A stretch of 64,000 nt of DNA from Polaribacter sp. Lineage in GTDB: Bacteria; Bacteroidota; Bacteroidia; Flavobacteriales; Flavobacteriaceae. The first letter of the stretch is position 1, and each line of letters opens with the position of its first letter. The notes under the pieces are model-generated. The model did no database searches, was not told where the DNA came from, and saw only the letters and a program-made list of their open reading frames with translations. The position numbers were made by a program, and so were the translations under genes. Positions 17,601 through 25,849 of the stretch are shown one piece after another. The DNA is taken from NCBI GenBank assembly GCA_028343155.1, contig JAOLXX010000005.1, positions 1 to 64,000 on the forward strand, given 5' to 3'.

Positions 17601-18121
17601 TCAGCAAATTCACGAATACCTACTTTTTGAAGTTTCTCTTCATTTTCTAAGGAAGCATTAAAATGCATATGAATTTCTTCAAACAGCGTATTTAAATCCC
17701 AAGTTCTAAAATCTTTTGAGTCAACTTTGCTTTCAGTTTTTGTTCGGTTGTAGAACTTATATCTATTTTGCTTAAAATATTGCCAATATAAATTTCCTAA
17801 TACATTTTCCAATACATTTTTTATTGGAAAATTACTTTTAGCAATGTGCTTTTTAAACTTTTCTATCACCCTTAATTGGGCATTTTCATCCAGTGTTAAC
17901 GAAAACTTACTTATATAAAAAAGTGATTTTACCAATTGAGAGGAGTTGTTTTCTTTTGCTGCTTTTGTGTATATTTCTTCTACACTTTTTCTTGCTGATT
18001 TTGGCAATTGATCTACTTCAAACTGCTCCACTTTTAACCAAAGGTTCTCAAAAGATTTTTGTGCGTTGGCATTTGTCGAAAAAAAAAGCAGTAGTAGCAA
18101 TGTTGTTGTAATTTTCCTCAT
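11699..18121 (-). CDS. Bacterial alpha-2-macroglobulin family protein with inserted SusC-like segment
   Basis: With the start at MRKITT (signal peptide ending NANA-Q) the protein has 2140 residues. Large bacterial alpha-2-macroglobulins trap proteases in the cell envelope. MG-type beta domains are suggested by FTDRSIYRPGQTVYFKAI and the long beta-rich first half; the bait and ANA-like region follows with TRWKLKLLAHTSDL. The thioester motif is intact as CAEQ (C1579, at 13376-13387), and alpha/alpha-toroid repeats come after it. Unusually, about residues 1202-1305 are a carboxypeptidase-regulatory-like domain (GFVSDETGTPLPGVNV, TTTDFDGNYSI) followed by EEVVVAGYG and KTGAVSRVSAK, which is the start of a SusC-type receptor plug. 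No penicillin-binding protein gene lies next to it. Confidence 0.88.
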   Translation of the reverse strand: MRKITTTLLLLLFFSTNANAQKSFENLWLKVEQFEVDQLPKSARKSVEEIYTKAAKENNSSQLVKSLFYISKFSLTLDENAQLRVIEKFKKHIAKSNFPIKNVLENVLGNLYWQYFKQNRYKFYNRTKTESKVDSKDFRTWDLNTLFEEIHMHFNASLENEEKLQKVGIREFADILLIQKESKKYSPTLYDFLANNALVFYKSSETSITKPVDQFKIDNPIFLSDVKTFSKLELTSKDSFSLQFNAIKIYQKLIQFHLKEAHLDALSTIDIHRLHFVKQHAIFQHKKQTFITTLKASKENFKKKEVSGLYAFEIAKIYRDDANAYKANKKQKNRFKNVKAITICDQVIHDFPNSFAARNCRVLKNQLLAKSLSITSEKHIPINTNSRVLINYKNIEKLFFTAYKMTDKQWSRYNNLYQLDAKIKLINSLEKVKEWNFNLRDENDLLAHSTEVIIPKFDRGNYLIVASETQSLKEVIFYGTTVIQVTNLTLIEQAFEGKYTYQIVNRNTGKAVENAEIHLKNKKRKRSAFIDKKLTTDANGFASFQSLEYYNNVEIKVKTNNDVASFSNYYLNEKYKENTRKEKATIKPFIFTDRSIYRPGQTVYFKAIVIKKQGAKSEVFQNKYVKVTLEDINRQEIKTCDLKLNEFGSIAGEFILPNNGLTGQFSLKISQSSKTNPNFHINNNNAYISVEEYKRPKFKTEFKSVKESIKLNDSVKINGFAKAFSGANITDAKVVYSVHRKVQYPSWYYWRRPNPSSKTQKITNGESSTNEKGEFKVIFKAIPDESVSKENLPVFIYEITADVIDINGETRSATTIVKVGYHSLLATISLDNKIDKNQKETILKVDTKNLNDEFVIAKGSIKIYKLQAPKNPLRKRPWNVPDYQDISENTFRTLFPNDPYSENETDEKNWKKGEMVFSRNFDTETSKEIQLKNIKNWISGKYIVLLESKDKFGQEVKDEQRFSLFSSKEKQVVDNNLFVIHADKQTYQVGDVVAITVGSASKDITVVVQVEKNYKIIATHLVPLNNSSKTIEIPVNKKDVGGFAVKYHFVNYNYFKSGNVLINVQEKLETIHIETNIFRDKLQPGQNETWSFTIKNDKNNQVTAEVLASMYDASLDEFKSHNWQFQPIRPKAKYYSYAVSNANQSIGISNFNIRNPQRRYFGFASISYDNYNWFGFHLQNNNWYNLQYLRNIKRKLNSIRKEFDGTIMGFVSDETGTPLPGVNVRIKGTSFGTTTDFDGNYSIRIKKGDILTVNHLGFITKEFLVGSQTNIKVILKESSEPLEEVVVAGYGNSKKNKDKTGAVSRVSAKALQDNSPKLNEAEVDFIKITENPRKEKQEKIVLDEIKARKNFKETAFFYPQLRTDKNGQLRFSFNIPEALTRWKLKLLAHTSDLKATTKTLQTVTQKELMVVPNAPRYLRQGDQITLRVKITNLTNNTLSGFSKLILTDAITGKEIDSDLKNVNSNKKFTVGKDGNTNVSWNLSIPETVEAIQYKIVAKAGAFSDGEQNVLPVLSNRMLVTETIPMWVRSNQTKTFTLEKLKTNISSTLRNHKLTIEMTSNPAWYALQSLPYLMEYPYECAEQTFSRYYANTLASFITNSNPRIQKVFNTWKSSDALLSNLEKNQELKSLIIQETPWLRDAQSETEQKKRIALLFDLNKMKNEREKATNKLKDIQMNSGGFPWFKGSRYESRFITQHITTGFGHLKKLGVTDIDKSTQKMIAKSVRYLDRELLEQFERLLENAAKIKQRADTRKKGETEYIAYLAKNNLGYFAIQYLYMRSFYNDIPLNDNLQKAVAYYSKQTQTYWNAYNLYAKGQIALALFRNDKKTVANKILKSLKENSITTKELGMYWKSNTAGYYYYQAPVETQALLIEAFSEIERDVETIDNLKVWLLKNKQTNRWKTTKATTEAVYALILNRSDWVSVTEMVDLKVGNKKIDPSTLEDVKVEAGTGYFKTSWNGSEITSKMSQVTINKKGNGIAWGGLYWQYFEDLDKITSAETPLKLNKKLFLKVNSDTGKELKEITDTTQLKVGDLITVRIELHSDRNMEFIHMKDMRASGVESINVLSKYKWQDNLGYYESTKDAATHFFFDRLPKGVYVFEYDVRVNNAGNFSNGITTIQSMYAPEFSSHSEGVRIKIEN

Positions 18122-18262
18122 AATCATTATGTTTAATATTTCCAAAACACGTTTAAATCTGTCAATAAAAAAAACGATAATTAGTTCATGAGCCGTTTGA
18201 ACTTTTATTATTTTTAATCTTAGTTTACTTATAAAGATACTTTATATTTTACAAAGCTTTTG

Positions 18263-18270
18263 TATTTTTG
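18263..18270 (+). promoter_or_regulatory. mpl promoter -7 element
   Basis: TATTTTTG matches TAnnTTTG and lies 20 bases before the preferred mpl ATG (18290), in the divergent spacer shared with the alpha-2-macroglobulin gene. Confidence 0.45.
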
Positions 18271-18289
18271 TTCTTTAAAATCATGTTTA

Positions 18290-19645
18290 ATGAAAATTCA
18301 TTTTATTGCTATTGGAGGAAGTGCAATGCACAACCTAGCGATCGCTTTATCTCAAAAAGGATACCAAATTTCTGGTAGTGACGATACAATTCACAATCCC
18401 TCTAAATCTCGTTTAGAAAAACAGGGATTGTTGCCTATTGAGTTTGGATGGTTTCCTGAAAAAATAGTACCAGATTTGGATGGAATTATTTTAGGAATGC
18501 ATGCTAAAAAAGACAATGCTGAGCTATTAAAAGCCCAAGAATTAGGATTGAAAATATATTCATATCCTGAGTTTTTATATGAACAATCTGAAAATAAAAC
18601 ACGTGTTGTAATTGGTGGTTCCCACGGGAAAACAACAATTACTTCTATGATTTTACATGTTTTAAAGTACCATGAACAAGAAGTAGATTATATGGTTGGT
18701 GCACAATTAGAAGGTTTTGAAACCATGGTACATCTAACCAAAGAAAACGATTTTATTGTTTTAGAGGGTGATGAATATTTAAGTTCGCCAATAGATATGC
18801 GTCCTAAATTTCATTTGTACAAACCAAATATCGCGTTATTGAGTGGTATTGCTTGGGATCATATCAATGTTTTTCCAACATTTGAGAATTATACCGACCA
18901 GTTTAGAATTTTTACAGATTCCATGGTTAATGGAGGAATTATGGTGTATAATGAAGAAGATGAAATTGTAAAACAAGTTGTAGAATCATCAGAAAATCAT
19001 ATTAAGAAATACCCATATACAACCCCAAAACATTTTATAGAAAACGGAACTACTTTTTTAGAAACTTCAGTAGGAGATTTGCCTTTAGAAATTTTTGGTA
19101 AACACAATCTTCAAAATTTAGCAGGGGCGAAGTGGATTTGCCAACATATGGGTGTTGATGAAGATGATTTTTATGAGGCAATTGCCAGTTTTAATGGAGC
19201 AAGTAAGCGTTTAGAAAAGGTTGCAGAAAATAATTCTACAGTATTTTTTAAGGATTTTGCACATTCTCCAAGTAAGGTGGAGGCAACGGCAAAAGCAGTA
19301 AAAGAACAATATTCAGAAAGAACAGTTGTTGCTTGTTTAGAATTGCACACGTATTCTAGTTTGAATGCAGAATTTTTAGCAGAGTACAAAGGAGCTCTAG
19401 ATGCTGCAGATAAAGCTGTTGTTTTTTACTCTCCTCACGCTGTAAAAATTAAACAGTTAGAACAAGTTACGACGCAACAAATTGCAGCTGCTTTCGAACG
19501 AGAAGATTTGATTATTTATACAAACCCAGAAGAATTTAAAGAATTTTTATTCAGTTTAAACATAGAGAAAACAGCAGTTGTCCTAATGAGCTCTGGAAAT
19601 TATGGAGGATTAGATTTTGAATCGGTTAAGAAGTTGGTTCCTTAA
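18290..19645 (+). CDS. mpl: UDP-N-acetylmuramate:tripeptide ligase (Mpl/MurC-like)
   Basis: A 451-residue Mur ligase. The start is set at MKIHFIAIGG, where the MurC/Mpl N-terminal Rossmann domain begins, rather than ten codons upstream. The ATP P-loop reads IGGSHGKTTIT (about residue 105); the central domain has DEYLSSPID and SGIAWDHINVFPTFENY, typical of Mpl; the C-terminal domain has FKDFAHSPSKVEATAKAV. Mpl recycles murein tripeptide by joining it to UDP-MurNAc in the cytoplasm. Separation from a true MurC rests on the Mpl-like DEYLSSPIDMRPKF segment and the absence of other mur genes nearby. Confidence 0.85.
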   Translation: MKIHFIAIGGSAMHNLAIALSQKGYQISGSDDTIHNPSKSRLEKQGLLPIEFGWFPEKIVPDLDGIILGMHAKKDNAELLKAQELGLKIYSYPEFLYEQSENKTRVVIGGSHGKTTITSMILHVLKYHEQEVDYMVGAQLEGFETMVHLTKENDFIVLEGDEYLSSPIDMRPKFHLYKPNIALLSGIAWDHINVFPTFENYTDQFRIFTDSMVNGGIMVYNEEDEIVKQVVESSENHIKKYPYTTPKHFIENGTTFLETSVGDLPLEIFGKHNLQNLAGAKWICQHMGVDEDDFYEAIASFNGASKRLEKVAENNSTVFFKDFAHSPSKVEATAKAVKEQYSERTVVACLELHTYSSLNAEFLAEYKGALDAADKAVVFYSPHAVKIKQLEQVTTQQIAAAFEREDLIIYTNPEEFKEFLFSLNIEKTAVVLMSSGNYGGLDFESVKKLVP

Positions 19646-19791
19646 ATATTGGTTTTTTTCTGCTGTTTTGAATGTGAAATTATTTTTTTAAAAGAGTAGA
19701 AGTAGCTCCTTTTTTATGTATACAAAATAGAAGATTACTCAACTTAAATATTTATAGTCCACTCATTAACCGATTTAATGCTTCGTTACTT

Positions 19792-20646
19792 TTACAGAAT
19801 AATCTTCTTCTTAATAGTGCCTTTTACTGTTCGTATTTTTGTAAAGTAAATTCCAGGAGTTAAATTTGGTAGCGGAACTTCTTTTTTATTCTCATTAAAT
19901 ATAAATGTAGTTGTTACGATTTCTTTTCCCATTATATTATAAAGAGTTATTGAGGTTTTACCTTGGGGTAATCCATTCATTTTCAAAGTCAATGAATTTG
20001 TTTTAAAAATACGGACATTATTTAAAACAATACTTTCAATAGATAATACATTTTCTGAAGTGTTCTCACTTCCAATACTTGATTTACCGCTGCTAAAATC
20101 AACATTATCGGTATCTGTATCTGTGCCATTTGGGATTCTAAATATAGCTTCATCTTCAATACTAGTTGCATTACCGTTAGGTGCTTCACCTGTTCCTCCT
20201 CCAAATGTTACACTGTCTACTAGGGTTCCACTAGCATTTTTTAAATTTATTGTAATTTTATTGTTCATAGCAGCGCTTCCAGCAACATTTCCTAAAACAA
20301 GATAATCTCCTGCTGCTGTGTTCGTAAAACTTCCAGTTTCAGATGTAATGTAATTAGAAATTGTAAATGCTCCGTTTTCAGTAAGATCTCCTGTCAAAGG
20401 AGATGTGTCATTTAATTCAATTGTCCATCCTGTAAGATCTATTCCTGCAATTTTAATGTATAGTTCAATCCATTCATCATCTGACCCACCAGCACCTTCA
20501 GGTGGAGATGCAAACGAAGTAGAACTCCAATTTTGTTGCGGATCCGTTACAATTTCATTTATAACAATACTTTGACTATAAAAATTAGTTTGTGCTAACA
20601 CTAAAATATAAAGTGTTAGGATTTGTAATACGTTTTGCTTTTTCAT
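19792..20646 (-). CDS. Secreted lamin-tail-domain protein with T9SS sorting tail
   Basis: A 284-residue protein (start at MKKQNV, signal peptide to about residue 25). After the signal comes a lamin-tail-like domain: IVINEIVTDPQQNW, DDEWIELYI, LTGWTIELND and DYLVLGN. The last 75 residues form a type A C-terminal sorting domain of the type IX secretion system (SLTLKMNGLPQGKTSITLYN, then TPGIYFTKIRT ending in KKKIIL). It should be exported by Sec, then moved across the outer membrane by T9SS and anchored or released. Lamin-tail domains often accompany surface nucleases, but no catalytic domain is present. Confidence 0.88.
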   Translation of the reverse strand: MKKQNVLQILTLYILVLAQTNFYSQSIVINEIVTDPQQNWSSTSFASPPEGAGGSDDEWIELYIKIAGIDLTGWTIELNDTSPLTGDLTENGAFTISNYITSETGSFTNTAAGDYLVLGNVAGSAAMNNKITINLKNASGTLVDSVTFGGGTGEAPNGNATSIEDEAIFRIPNGTDTDTDNVDFSSGKSSIGSENTSENVLSIESIVLNNVRIFKTNSLTLKMNGLPQGKTSITLYNIMGKEIVTTTFIFNENKKEVPLPNLTPGIYFTKIRTVKGTIKKKIIL

Positions 20647-20722
20647 GTTTTTTTCTAAAAAGGTACAAAAAAAAACACAAATCACTAACGGTTAGTAAAA
20701 TACACTTGAATATATGAGCAAA

Positions 20723-22222
20723 TTAATTTTTACGCCAAAAGAAAGGCGTAAATAAAATTAAAACTGTAAATAACTCCAAACGCCCTATGAGCATTAAAAA
20801 AGAACAAAACCATTTTGCAGCGTCTGTTAAATGGGCAAAATTATCTACTGGACTAACCGACCCAATTGCAGGACCAATATTACCTAAAGATGATGCTGCA
20901 GCACCAACTGCGGAAAGAAAATCCAAACCAAATAATGTTAGTGCAACAGAAGAAATTACAAAAATGAGCATATAAATGATAAAGAAAGAAATGATATTAA
21001 ATACAATGGATTGATTGATTGCTCTACCATCATATCTTACTGGTATAATTCCGTTTGGATGCAATGCTTTTTTAAACTCTAAAAAACTATTTTTAAGCAT
21101 TACGATATGCCTTACTATTTTTATCCCACCACTAGTAGATCCTGCAGAACCACCTGTAAAAAATAAGGCAAAGAAGATACCCGTCGCAAAAAAGTTCCAC
21201 ATTGTGAAATCTGCGCTAACAAAACCTGTTGTAGTCACGACGGATGTGACCATGAAAAGGGCATGTCTAATAGCACTTTCTGCCTTACCGAAAACCATAG
21301 GATGTGCAATCATAGTTTGTAGGTTAGGGTCTTGGAAAAAATAAATAATTACCGTAATTAAAGAAGCAACTCCAAGGATACCAAAAAAGTAATACTTAAA
21401 TTCTTCGCTCTGAAATACTTTCTGAATTTTTCCTTTTAAGGCAAAATAAGTCAACACAAAATTGGTTCCAGCAACCAACATAAAAAAGATAATAATATAT
21501 TGGACAAGAGGTAAATTATTATAGAAAGAGACACTGTTGTTTTTTGTTGAAAAACCACCTGTACTCATTGTTGCCATTGCATGATTGATAGCATCAAACC
21601 ATGTCATGCCCGCTACTTTTAATAATAAAAATTGCAGGAATGTTAGCGTAACATAAATTAAATATAGGCGTTTTGCAGTATCTGTAATTCGCGGGTGTAA
21701 TTTATCCGCAGAAGGTCCAGGAGCTTCCGCCATAAAAAGTTGCATTCCTCCAATACCTAGAAGAGGAAGAATGGCAATTGTAAGAACGATAATTCCCATT
21801 CCACCGATCCAGTGCGTTGCACTTCGCCAAAATAAAATTCCTTTTGGCATGGACTCTATGTTTGTTAAAATAGAGGAGCCTGTGGTGGAGTATCCTGAAA
21901 TAGTTTCAAAAAAAGCATTGGTAATATTGGGGATTGCTCCAGAAAAAAGATAAGGCAACATGCCTGTAATAGATAGTGTTAACCAACCTAAAGTTACAAT
22001 TAAATACCCTTCTTTTTTTTGAATACTTGTACTTTTCGGTCTGTTTAAAAAATAAAGTAGCAATCCAATAATTACGGTTACGATTCCAGCACCTAGAATG
22101 CCCCACTTGGCATTTTCATCATGATAAAGACTAAATGGATACGCAATAAACATAAAGCATCCGTTTAGTATTGCAGTAATTCCTAAAAAACGAAATATGA
22201 TTTTGGTGTTTAAAGCGCCCAT
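20723..22222 (-). CDS. trkH: Trk/Ktr potassium transporter membrane subunit
   Basis: A 499-residue integral membrane protein of the TrkH/KtrB superfamily, with four imperfect M1-P-M2 repeats. Selectivity-filter glycines are seen in ETISGYSTTGSS, MATMSTGGFSTKN, SVVTTTGFVSADF and SSLGNIGPAIG. It forms the potassium-conducting pore in the inner membrane, and its gating is controlled by the TrkA ring. The start lies 4 bases after the trkA stop, so the two genes form one operon with trkA first. Confidence 0.95.
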   Translation of the reverse strand: MGALNTKIIFRFLGITAILNGCFMFIAYPFSLYHDENAKWGILGAGIVTVIIGLLLYFLNRPKSTSIQKKEGYLIVTLGWLTLSITGMLPYLFSGAIPNITNAFFETISGYSTTGSSILTNIESMPKGILFWRSATHWIGGMGIIVLTIAILPLLGIGGMQLFMAEAPGPSADKLHPRITDTAKRLYLIYVTLTFLQFLLLKVAGMTWFDAINHAMATMSTGGFSTKNNSVSFYNNLPLVQYIIIFFMLVAGTNFVLTYFALKGKIQKVFQSEEFKYYFFGILGVASLITVIIYFFQDPNLQTMIAHPMVFGKAESAIRHALFMVTSVVTTTGFVSADFTMWNFFATGIFFALFFTGGSAGSTSGGIKIVRHIVMLKNSFLEFKKALHPNGIIPVRYDGRAINQSIVFNIISFFIIYMLIFVISSVALTLFGLDFLSAVGAAASSLGNIGPAIGSVSPVDNFAHLTDAAKWFCSFLMLIGRLELFTVLILFTPFFWRKN

Positions 22223-22226
22223 GCTG

Positions 22227-23573
22227 TTATTTAAATAAACTTTCTACAGTATTTATAGCCTCTGGTAAACAGAACACAATCACTTTGTCATCAGTTTGAA
22301 TTTGTAGATCTCCTGTTGCCATTATCGCTTTTTCCTCTCTAATAACACCCCCAAAAACAGCTTCTCTTGGAAAATGTAAATCCTTAATAGGATGTTCTGT
22401 TATTTTAGTACCTTGTTGTACCTTAAATTCGAAAACTTCAGCGTCTATATTGTGTAAATTTGCGAGTGCTAAAATTTCTCCTTTTCTAATATGTCTAAAA
22501 ATATTACTGGCAGCAATTAGTTTTTTATTTATTAAAGACTCAATGCCGATTGTTTGAGAAATGTCGATATAATCCATATTTTCTACAAGGGCTATTGTCT
22601 TTTTTACGCCTTTAGATTTTGCGACTAAACAAGACATAATGTTGGTTTCAGAATTCCCTGTAACAGCAATAAAAGCATCTGTTTCTCTGATGTTTTCTTC
22701 TTCTAGAAGTTCTAAATCTCTACCATCACCATTTATAATTAAAGTATCATTGAGTTGCTCTGCTAATAAGGCAGCTTTCTCTCTGTCTTTTTCTATTAAT
22801 TTTACCTTAAAATTTTCCTTACAAAGATTATGTGCCGTTTTTTCACCAATACTACTACCTCCAAGAATCATTACGTTTTTAATATTGTATTGCTTCTTGC
22901 CAATAATAGGGTAGAGGTCTTTGATGCTATAATTAGGTACGCAAAAGTATACTTGGTCATTCAGCTGATAAGTGGTATCTCCTCTTGGAATAATGGTTTG
23001 AGCAACGCCCTGTCTTTTAATCGCAATTGTTATGAAATCTACATCAGGAAATTGTTGTTTTGCCTCTTTAACGGTTAAATCCACAATTGGAGAATTGTAC
23101 GTTAATGGAGTTCCCATTACATTAAATACGCCACTTTCAAAAGCAACTGTATCGTTAAAAGAGGATTGGTCTAGCAACATTTTAATTTCGTTTGCAGCCA
23201 GTTCTTGTGGGGAAATCATAAAATCTAATCCAAACTTTCGGAAGTCGACTTCACATTCATTTAAAAATTCTGAATTATCAATTCGTGCAATTGTTTTTTT
23301 AACTCCTAAAGATTTACCAATAACAGAAATTGTAAAATTTGTATTTTGACTATCAGTTACTGCAATTAATAAATCTGCAGAATCGATTCCAATTTCTTTT
23401 AGTAGTTTTATAGAAGTAGCATCCCCTTTTTTGGTAATAACATCTAGATGATTGTTCAGGTAGTCTAGTTTTTCACCATCAAAATCTATGATGTACGTAT
23501 CTTGAGATTCGTAAGAAAGTAGTTTAGCTAAGTGAAAACCAACGTCTCCAGCACCAGCTATGATAATTTTCAT
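22227..23573 (-). CDS. trkA: Trk potassium uptake regulatory subunit
   Basis: A 448-residue cytoplasmic protein made of two tandem RCK modules. The first nucleotide-binding fold opens IIAGAGDVGFHLAKLL, with the acidic end of beta-2 at IIDFDGEKLD. The second opens VMILGGSSIGEKTAHNL near residue 228, and each is followed by an RCK-C domain. TrkA binds NAD(H)/ATP and gates the TrkH channel. A TAnnTTTG promoter lies 25 bases upstream, so trkA-trkH is probably transcribed from there. Confidence 0.95.
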   Translation of the reverse strand: MKIIIAGAGDVGFHLAKLLSYESQDTYIIDFDGEKLDYLNNHLDVITKKGDATSIKLLKEIGIDSADLLIAVTDSQNTNFTISVIGKSLGVKKTIARIDNSEFLNECEVDFRKFGLDFMISPQELAANEIKMLLDQSSFNDTVAFESGVFNVMGTPLTYNSPIVDLTVKEAKQQFPDVDFITIAIKRQGVAQTIIPRGDTTYQLNDQVYFCVPNYSIKDLYPIIGKKQYNIKNVMILGGSSIGEKTAHNLCKENFKVKLIEKDREKAALLAEQLNDTLIINGDGRDLELLEEENIRETDAFIAVTGNSETNIMSCLVAKSKGVKKTIALVENMDYIDISQTIGIESLINKKLIAASNIFRHIRKGEILALANLHNIDAEVFEFKVQQGTKITEHPIKDLHFPREAVFGGVIREEKAIMATGDLQIQTDDKVIVFCLPEAINTVESLFK

Positions 23574-23597
23574 ATTTTAAAATATAGAAATAGAAGA

Positions 23598-23605
23598 CAA
23601 ATATA
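23598..23605 (-). promoter_or_regulatory. trkAH promoter -7 element
   Basis: TATATTTG on the minus strand is an exact TAnnTTTG match about 25 bases before the trkA start. The -33 TTG is not obvious. Confidence 0.45.
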
Positions 23606-23687
23606 TAAAGACTTATGGTGGAAAAATAAAAAAAAACGCATTTTTCAATCTCTTTTTAGGAATATTGTATTTTTATAAAAAAAATGA

Positions 23688-24374
23688 ATGGAAAAACTAA
23701 CGATAAAATCTTGGGCAATAGATGATCGGCCTAGAGAGAAATTAGTGGCAAAAGGAAAAAGTGCTTTGTCTGATGCGGAGTTAATTGCTATTTTGATAGG
23801 GTCTGGCAATCGAGAAGAGAGTGCCGTTGCGCTCTCTAAAAGAATGTTACAATCGGTTGATGGAAACATTAATGAATTGGCAAAACTCTCTGTAGAAAAA
23901 TTAACCACCTTTAAAGGTATTGGCGAAGCAAAAGCAATTTCAATTATTACCGCATTAGAGTTAGGAAAACGGAGGCAGCTTGAAACGGCTATGGAAAAAC
24001 CAAAGATCACAAGTAGTGTGGCAGTTTTTAATTTATTACAACCCCTTATTGGTGATTTAGAACATGAAGAGTTTTGGGCGTTGTTTTTAAATAATTCAAA
24101 CAAAGTAGTTGCTAAAAACCAAATAAGCAAAGGAGGCTTAACGGCGACTGTTGTCGATGTTAGATTATTGTTTAAAAGAGCATTAGAACTCGCTGCTGTG
24201 GCAATTATTGTCTGTCATAATCATCCTTCCGGGAAGTTACAACCCAGTGATGCAGACCAACAGCTTACCCAAAAAATTAATGAAGCAGGAACCACTTTAG
24301 ATATTAAACTCTTAGATCATTTAATAATAACTGAAAAAGCGTATTTTAGCTTTGCAGACGAAAATTTACTTTAA
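23688..24374 (+). CDS. radC: RadC/JAB1-type protein
   Basis: A 228-residue RadC. An N-terminal helix-hairpin-helix region (about residues 25-95, FKGIGEAKA) is followed by the MPN/JAMM domain. Its zinc-site motif is complete: H177, H179 and D190 in CHNHPSGKLQPSDAD, with an upstream Glu at 127-128. RadC proteins were named for DNA repair, but the biochemical role is uncertain. The gene diverges from trkAH. Confidence 0.93.
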   Translation: MEKLTIKSWAIDDRPREKLVAKGKSALSDAELIAILIGSGNREESAVALSKRMLQSVDGNINELAKLSVEKLTTFKGIGEAKAISIITALELGKRRQLETAMEKPKITSSVAVFNLLQPLIGDLEHEEFWALFLNNSNKVVAKNQISKGGLTATVVDVRLLFKRALELAAVAIIVCHNHPSGKLQPSDADQQLTQKINEAGTTLDIKLLDHLIITEKAYFSFADENLL

Positions 24375-24375
24375 G

Positions 24376-24392
24376 CAATCATGCTATGATTG
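24376..24392. repeat. Inverted repeat after radC
   Basis: CAATCAT-GCT-ATGATTG, a perfect 7-bp stem immediately downstream of the radC stop. There is no T-run after it, so it is not a convincing intrinsic terminator. Confidence 0.4.
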
Positions 24393-24543
24393 TATGCAAA
24401 TTTATAGTTTATAAGCTTGCTTTGAATTTTAAAAGAGAGCTAAACGCTTCTGAATAAAAACGCTCAGCATGCGACCAAAAAAATAGAGAACGATATTAAA
24501 TTATAAAATTGATATACCTTAGCAGCTTTGTAACTAATAAAAA

Positions 24544-25848
24544 ATGATATTAATTTATACCCATAAAATTACCCCTAGAGTTCGTTATATTTTTAAGCAT
24601 ATTTTTACAAGAACCTTATTGATTCCTGTAGATTTTACCTCTAAAATTCAAGAATTTGTGGCGCACAATGGACCCAAAATCACCTATACAAAAACACCTT
24701 TAGGAAATGAATTTTTTGTAAAAAGCAATAATTTGTTGTTTGAACAAGGAGTGAATGATATGGAAATTGTGATCCAAAAATGGGAGAAAATTCCATGTTT
24801 CTTTAAAACAGGTCCTAAGTCTTCGATTCCATATGATATTTTTGCAGCAAGTTTTTATCTGATTTCGAGGTACGAAGAGTATTTACCTCATGTAAAAGAC
24901 ACACATGGACGTTATACCGCAGCACAAAGTTTGGCTTTTAAATATCAATTTTTAGAAAAACCAGTCGTAGATATTTGGGCCTATAAACTCCTCGCAGTTT
25001 TAAAAGAAAAGTTTCCAGATTATGAGTTTCAACAACGCAAATACACCTTTATTTCGACAGTAGATATTGATAATGCATATGCCTATAAATATAAAAGCTT
25101 GGTGAGAGGTGTTGGCGGTTTTTTTAATGATTTATTGCAAATTAGACTTCTAAGGGTTTGGAGTCGATTTGCAGCAATATTTAATATAAAAAAAGACCCC
25201 TTTGATACTTTTGACACCATACTTAAAGTTAAAAAGGAACAAGATGTTAACACTATTTTCTTCTTTTTAATTGGGGATTACACCACTTTTGATACCAATG
25301 TTTCTGCGTCAAAAAATAAATTTAGACTGTTAATTAAAGCCATGGTGGATTATGCTAGCGTAGGTCTGCACCCCTCTTATTTTACAATGAATAATGCTTC
25401 TTTATTGAAAAAGGAAAAAGAACGATTAGAGGGTATTATCAAGATGCCAATTCAAAGATCTAGACAACATTATTTGCGTTTTAGCTTGCCAGAAACATAT
25501 CAAAACTTAATAGACTTAGAAGTAGCAGAAGATTACTCTATGGGTTATGCAAGTAATGTTGGTTTTAGAGCAAGTACTTGTACGCCTTTTTATTTTTATG
25601 ATATAGATTTCGAAATGCAAACGCCGCTTAAAATATTTCCTTTTGCTCTAATGGACACTACTTTGAATGATTATATGAAGTTAACTCCAAGGCAATCTCT
25701 AGGAAGAATAAGAGACTTAAAGAATGAGGTAAAGGCTGTAAATGGAACCTTTATCACCTTATTCCATAATGAAAGTTTAAGTGATTATTTACGATGGAAA
25801 GGCTGGAAAAGATTATACGATTCGATGGTTAAAATAGCGATTTCTTAA
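24544..25848 (+). CDS. Polysaccharide deacetylase family protein
   Basis: A 434-residue protein. A DUF7033-type N-terminal region (FAASFYLISRYEEYLPHVKDTHGRY) is followed by a NodB-like polysaccharide deacetylase fold. Strand one carries the metal/catalytic acid motif TVDIDNAYAYKYK (about residue 172), the GLHPSYF motif supplies the second histidine box, and a late FITLFHNESLS motif is present. It probably removes acetyl groups from a surface polysaccharide, though the HxxxH motif is not canonical. It is followed 1 base later by a GNAT-like gene and faces the flippase cluster, so a role in exopolysaccharide maturation is likely. Confidence 0.8.
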   Translation: MILIYTHKITPRVRYIFKHIFTRTLLIPVDFTSKIQEFVAHNGPKITYTKTPLGNEFFVKSNNLLFEQGVNDMEIVIQKWEKIPCFFKTGPKSSIPYDIFAASFYLISRYEEYLPHVKDTHGRYTAAQSLAFKYQFLEKPVVDIWAYKLLAVLKEKFPDYEFQQRKYTFISTVDIDNAYAYKYKSLVRGVGGFFNDLLQIRLLRVWSRFAAIFNIKKDPFDTFDTILKVKKEQDVNTIFFFLIGDYTTFDTNVSASKNKFRLLIKAMVDYASVGLHPSYFTMNNASLLKKEKERLEGIIKMPIQRSRQHYLRFSLPETYQNLIDLEVAEDYSMGYASNVGFRASTCTPFYFYDIDFEMQTPLKIFPFALMDTTLNDYMKLTPRQSLGRIRDLKNEVKAVNGTFITLFHNESLSDYLRWKGWKRLYDSMVKIAIS

Positions 25849-25849
25849 C

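Noticed and set aside
24376..24392. radC terminator
   Set aside because: The 7-bp stem is perfect but no T-run follows it.
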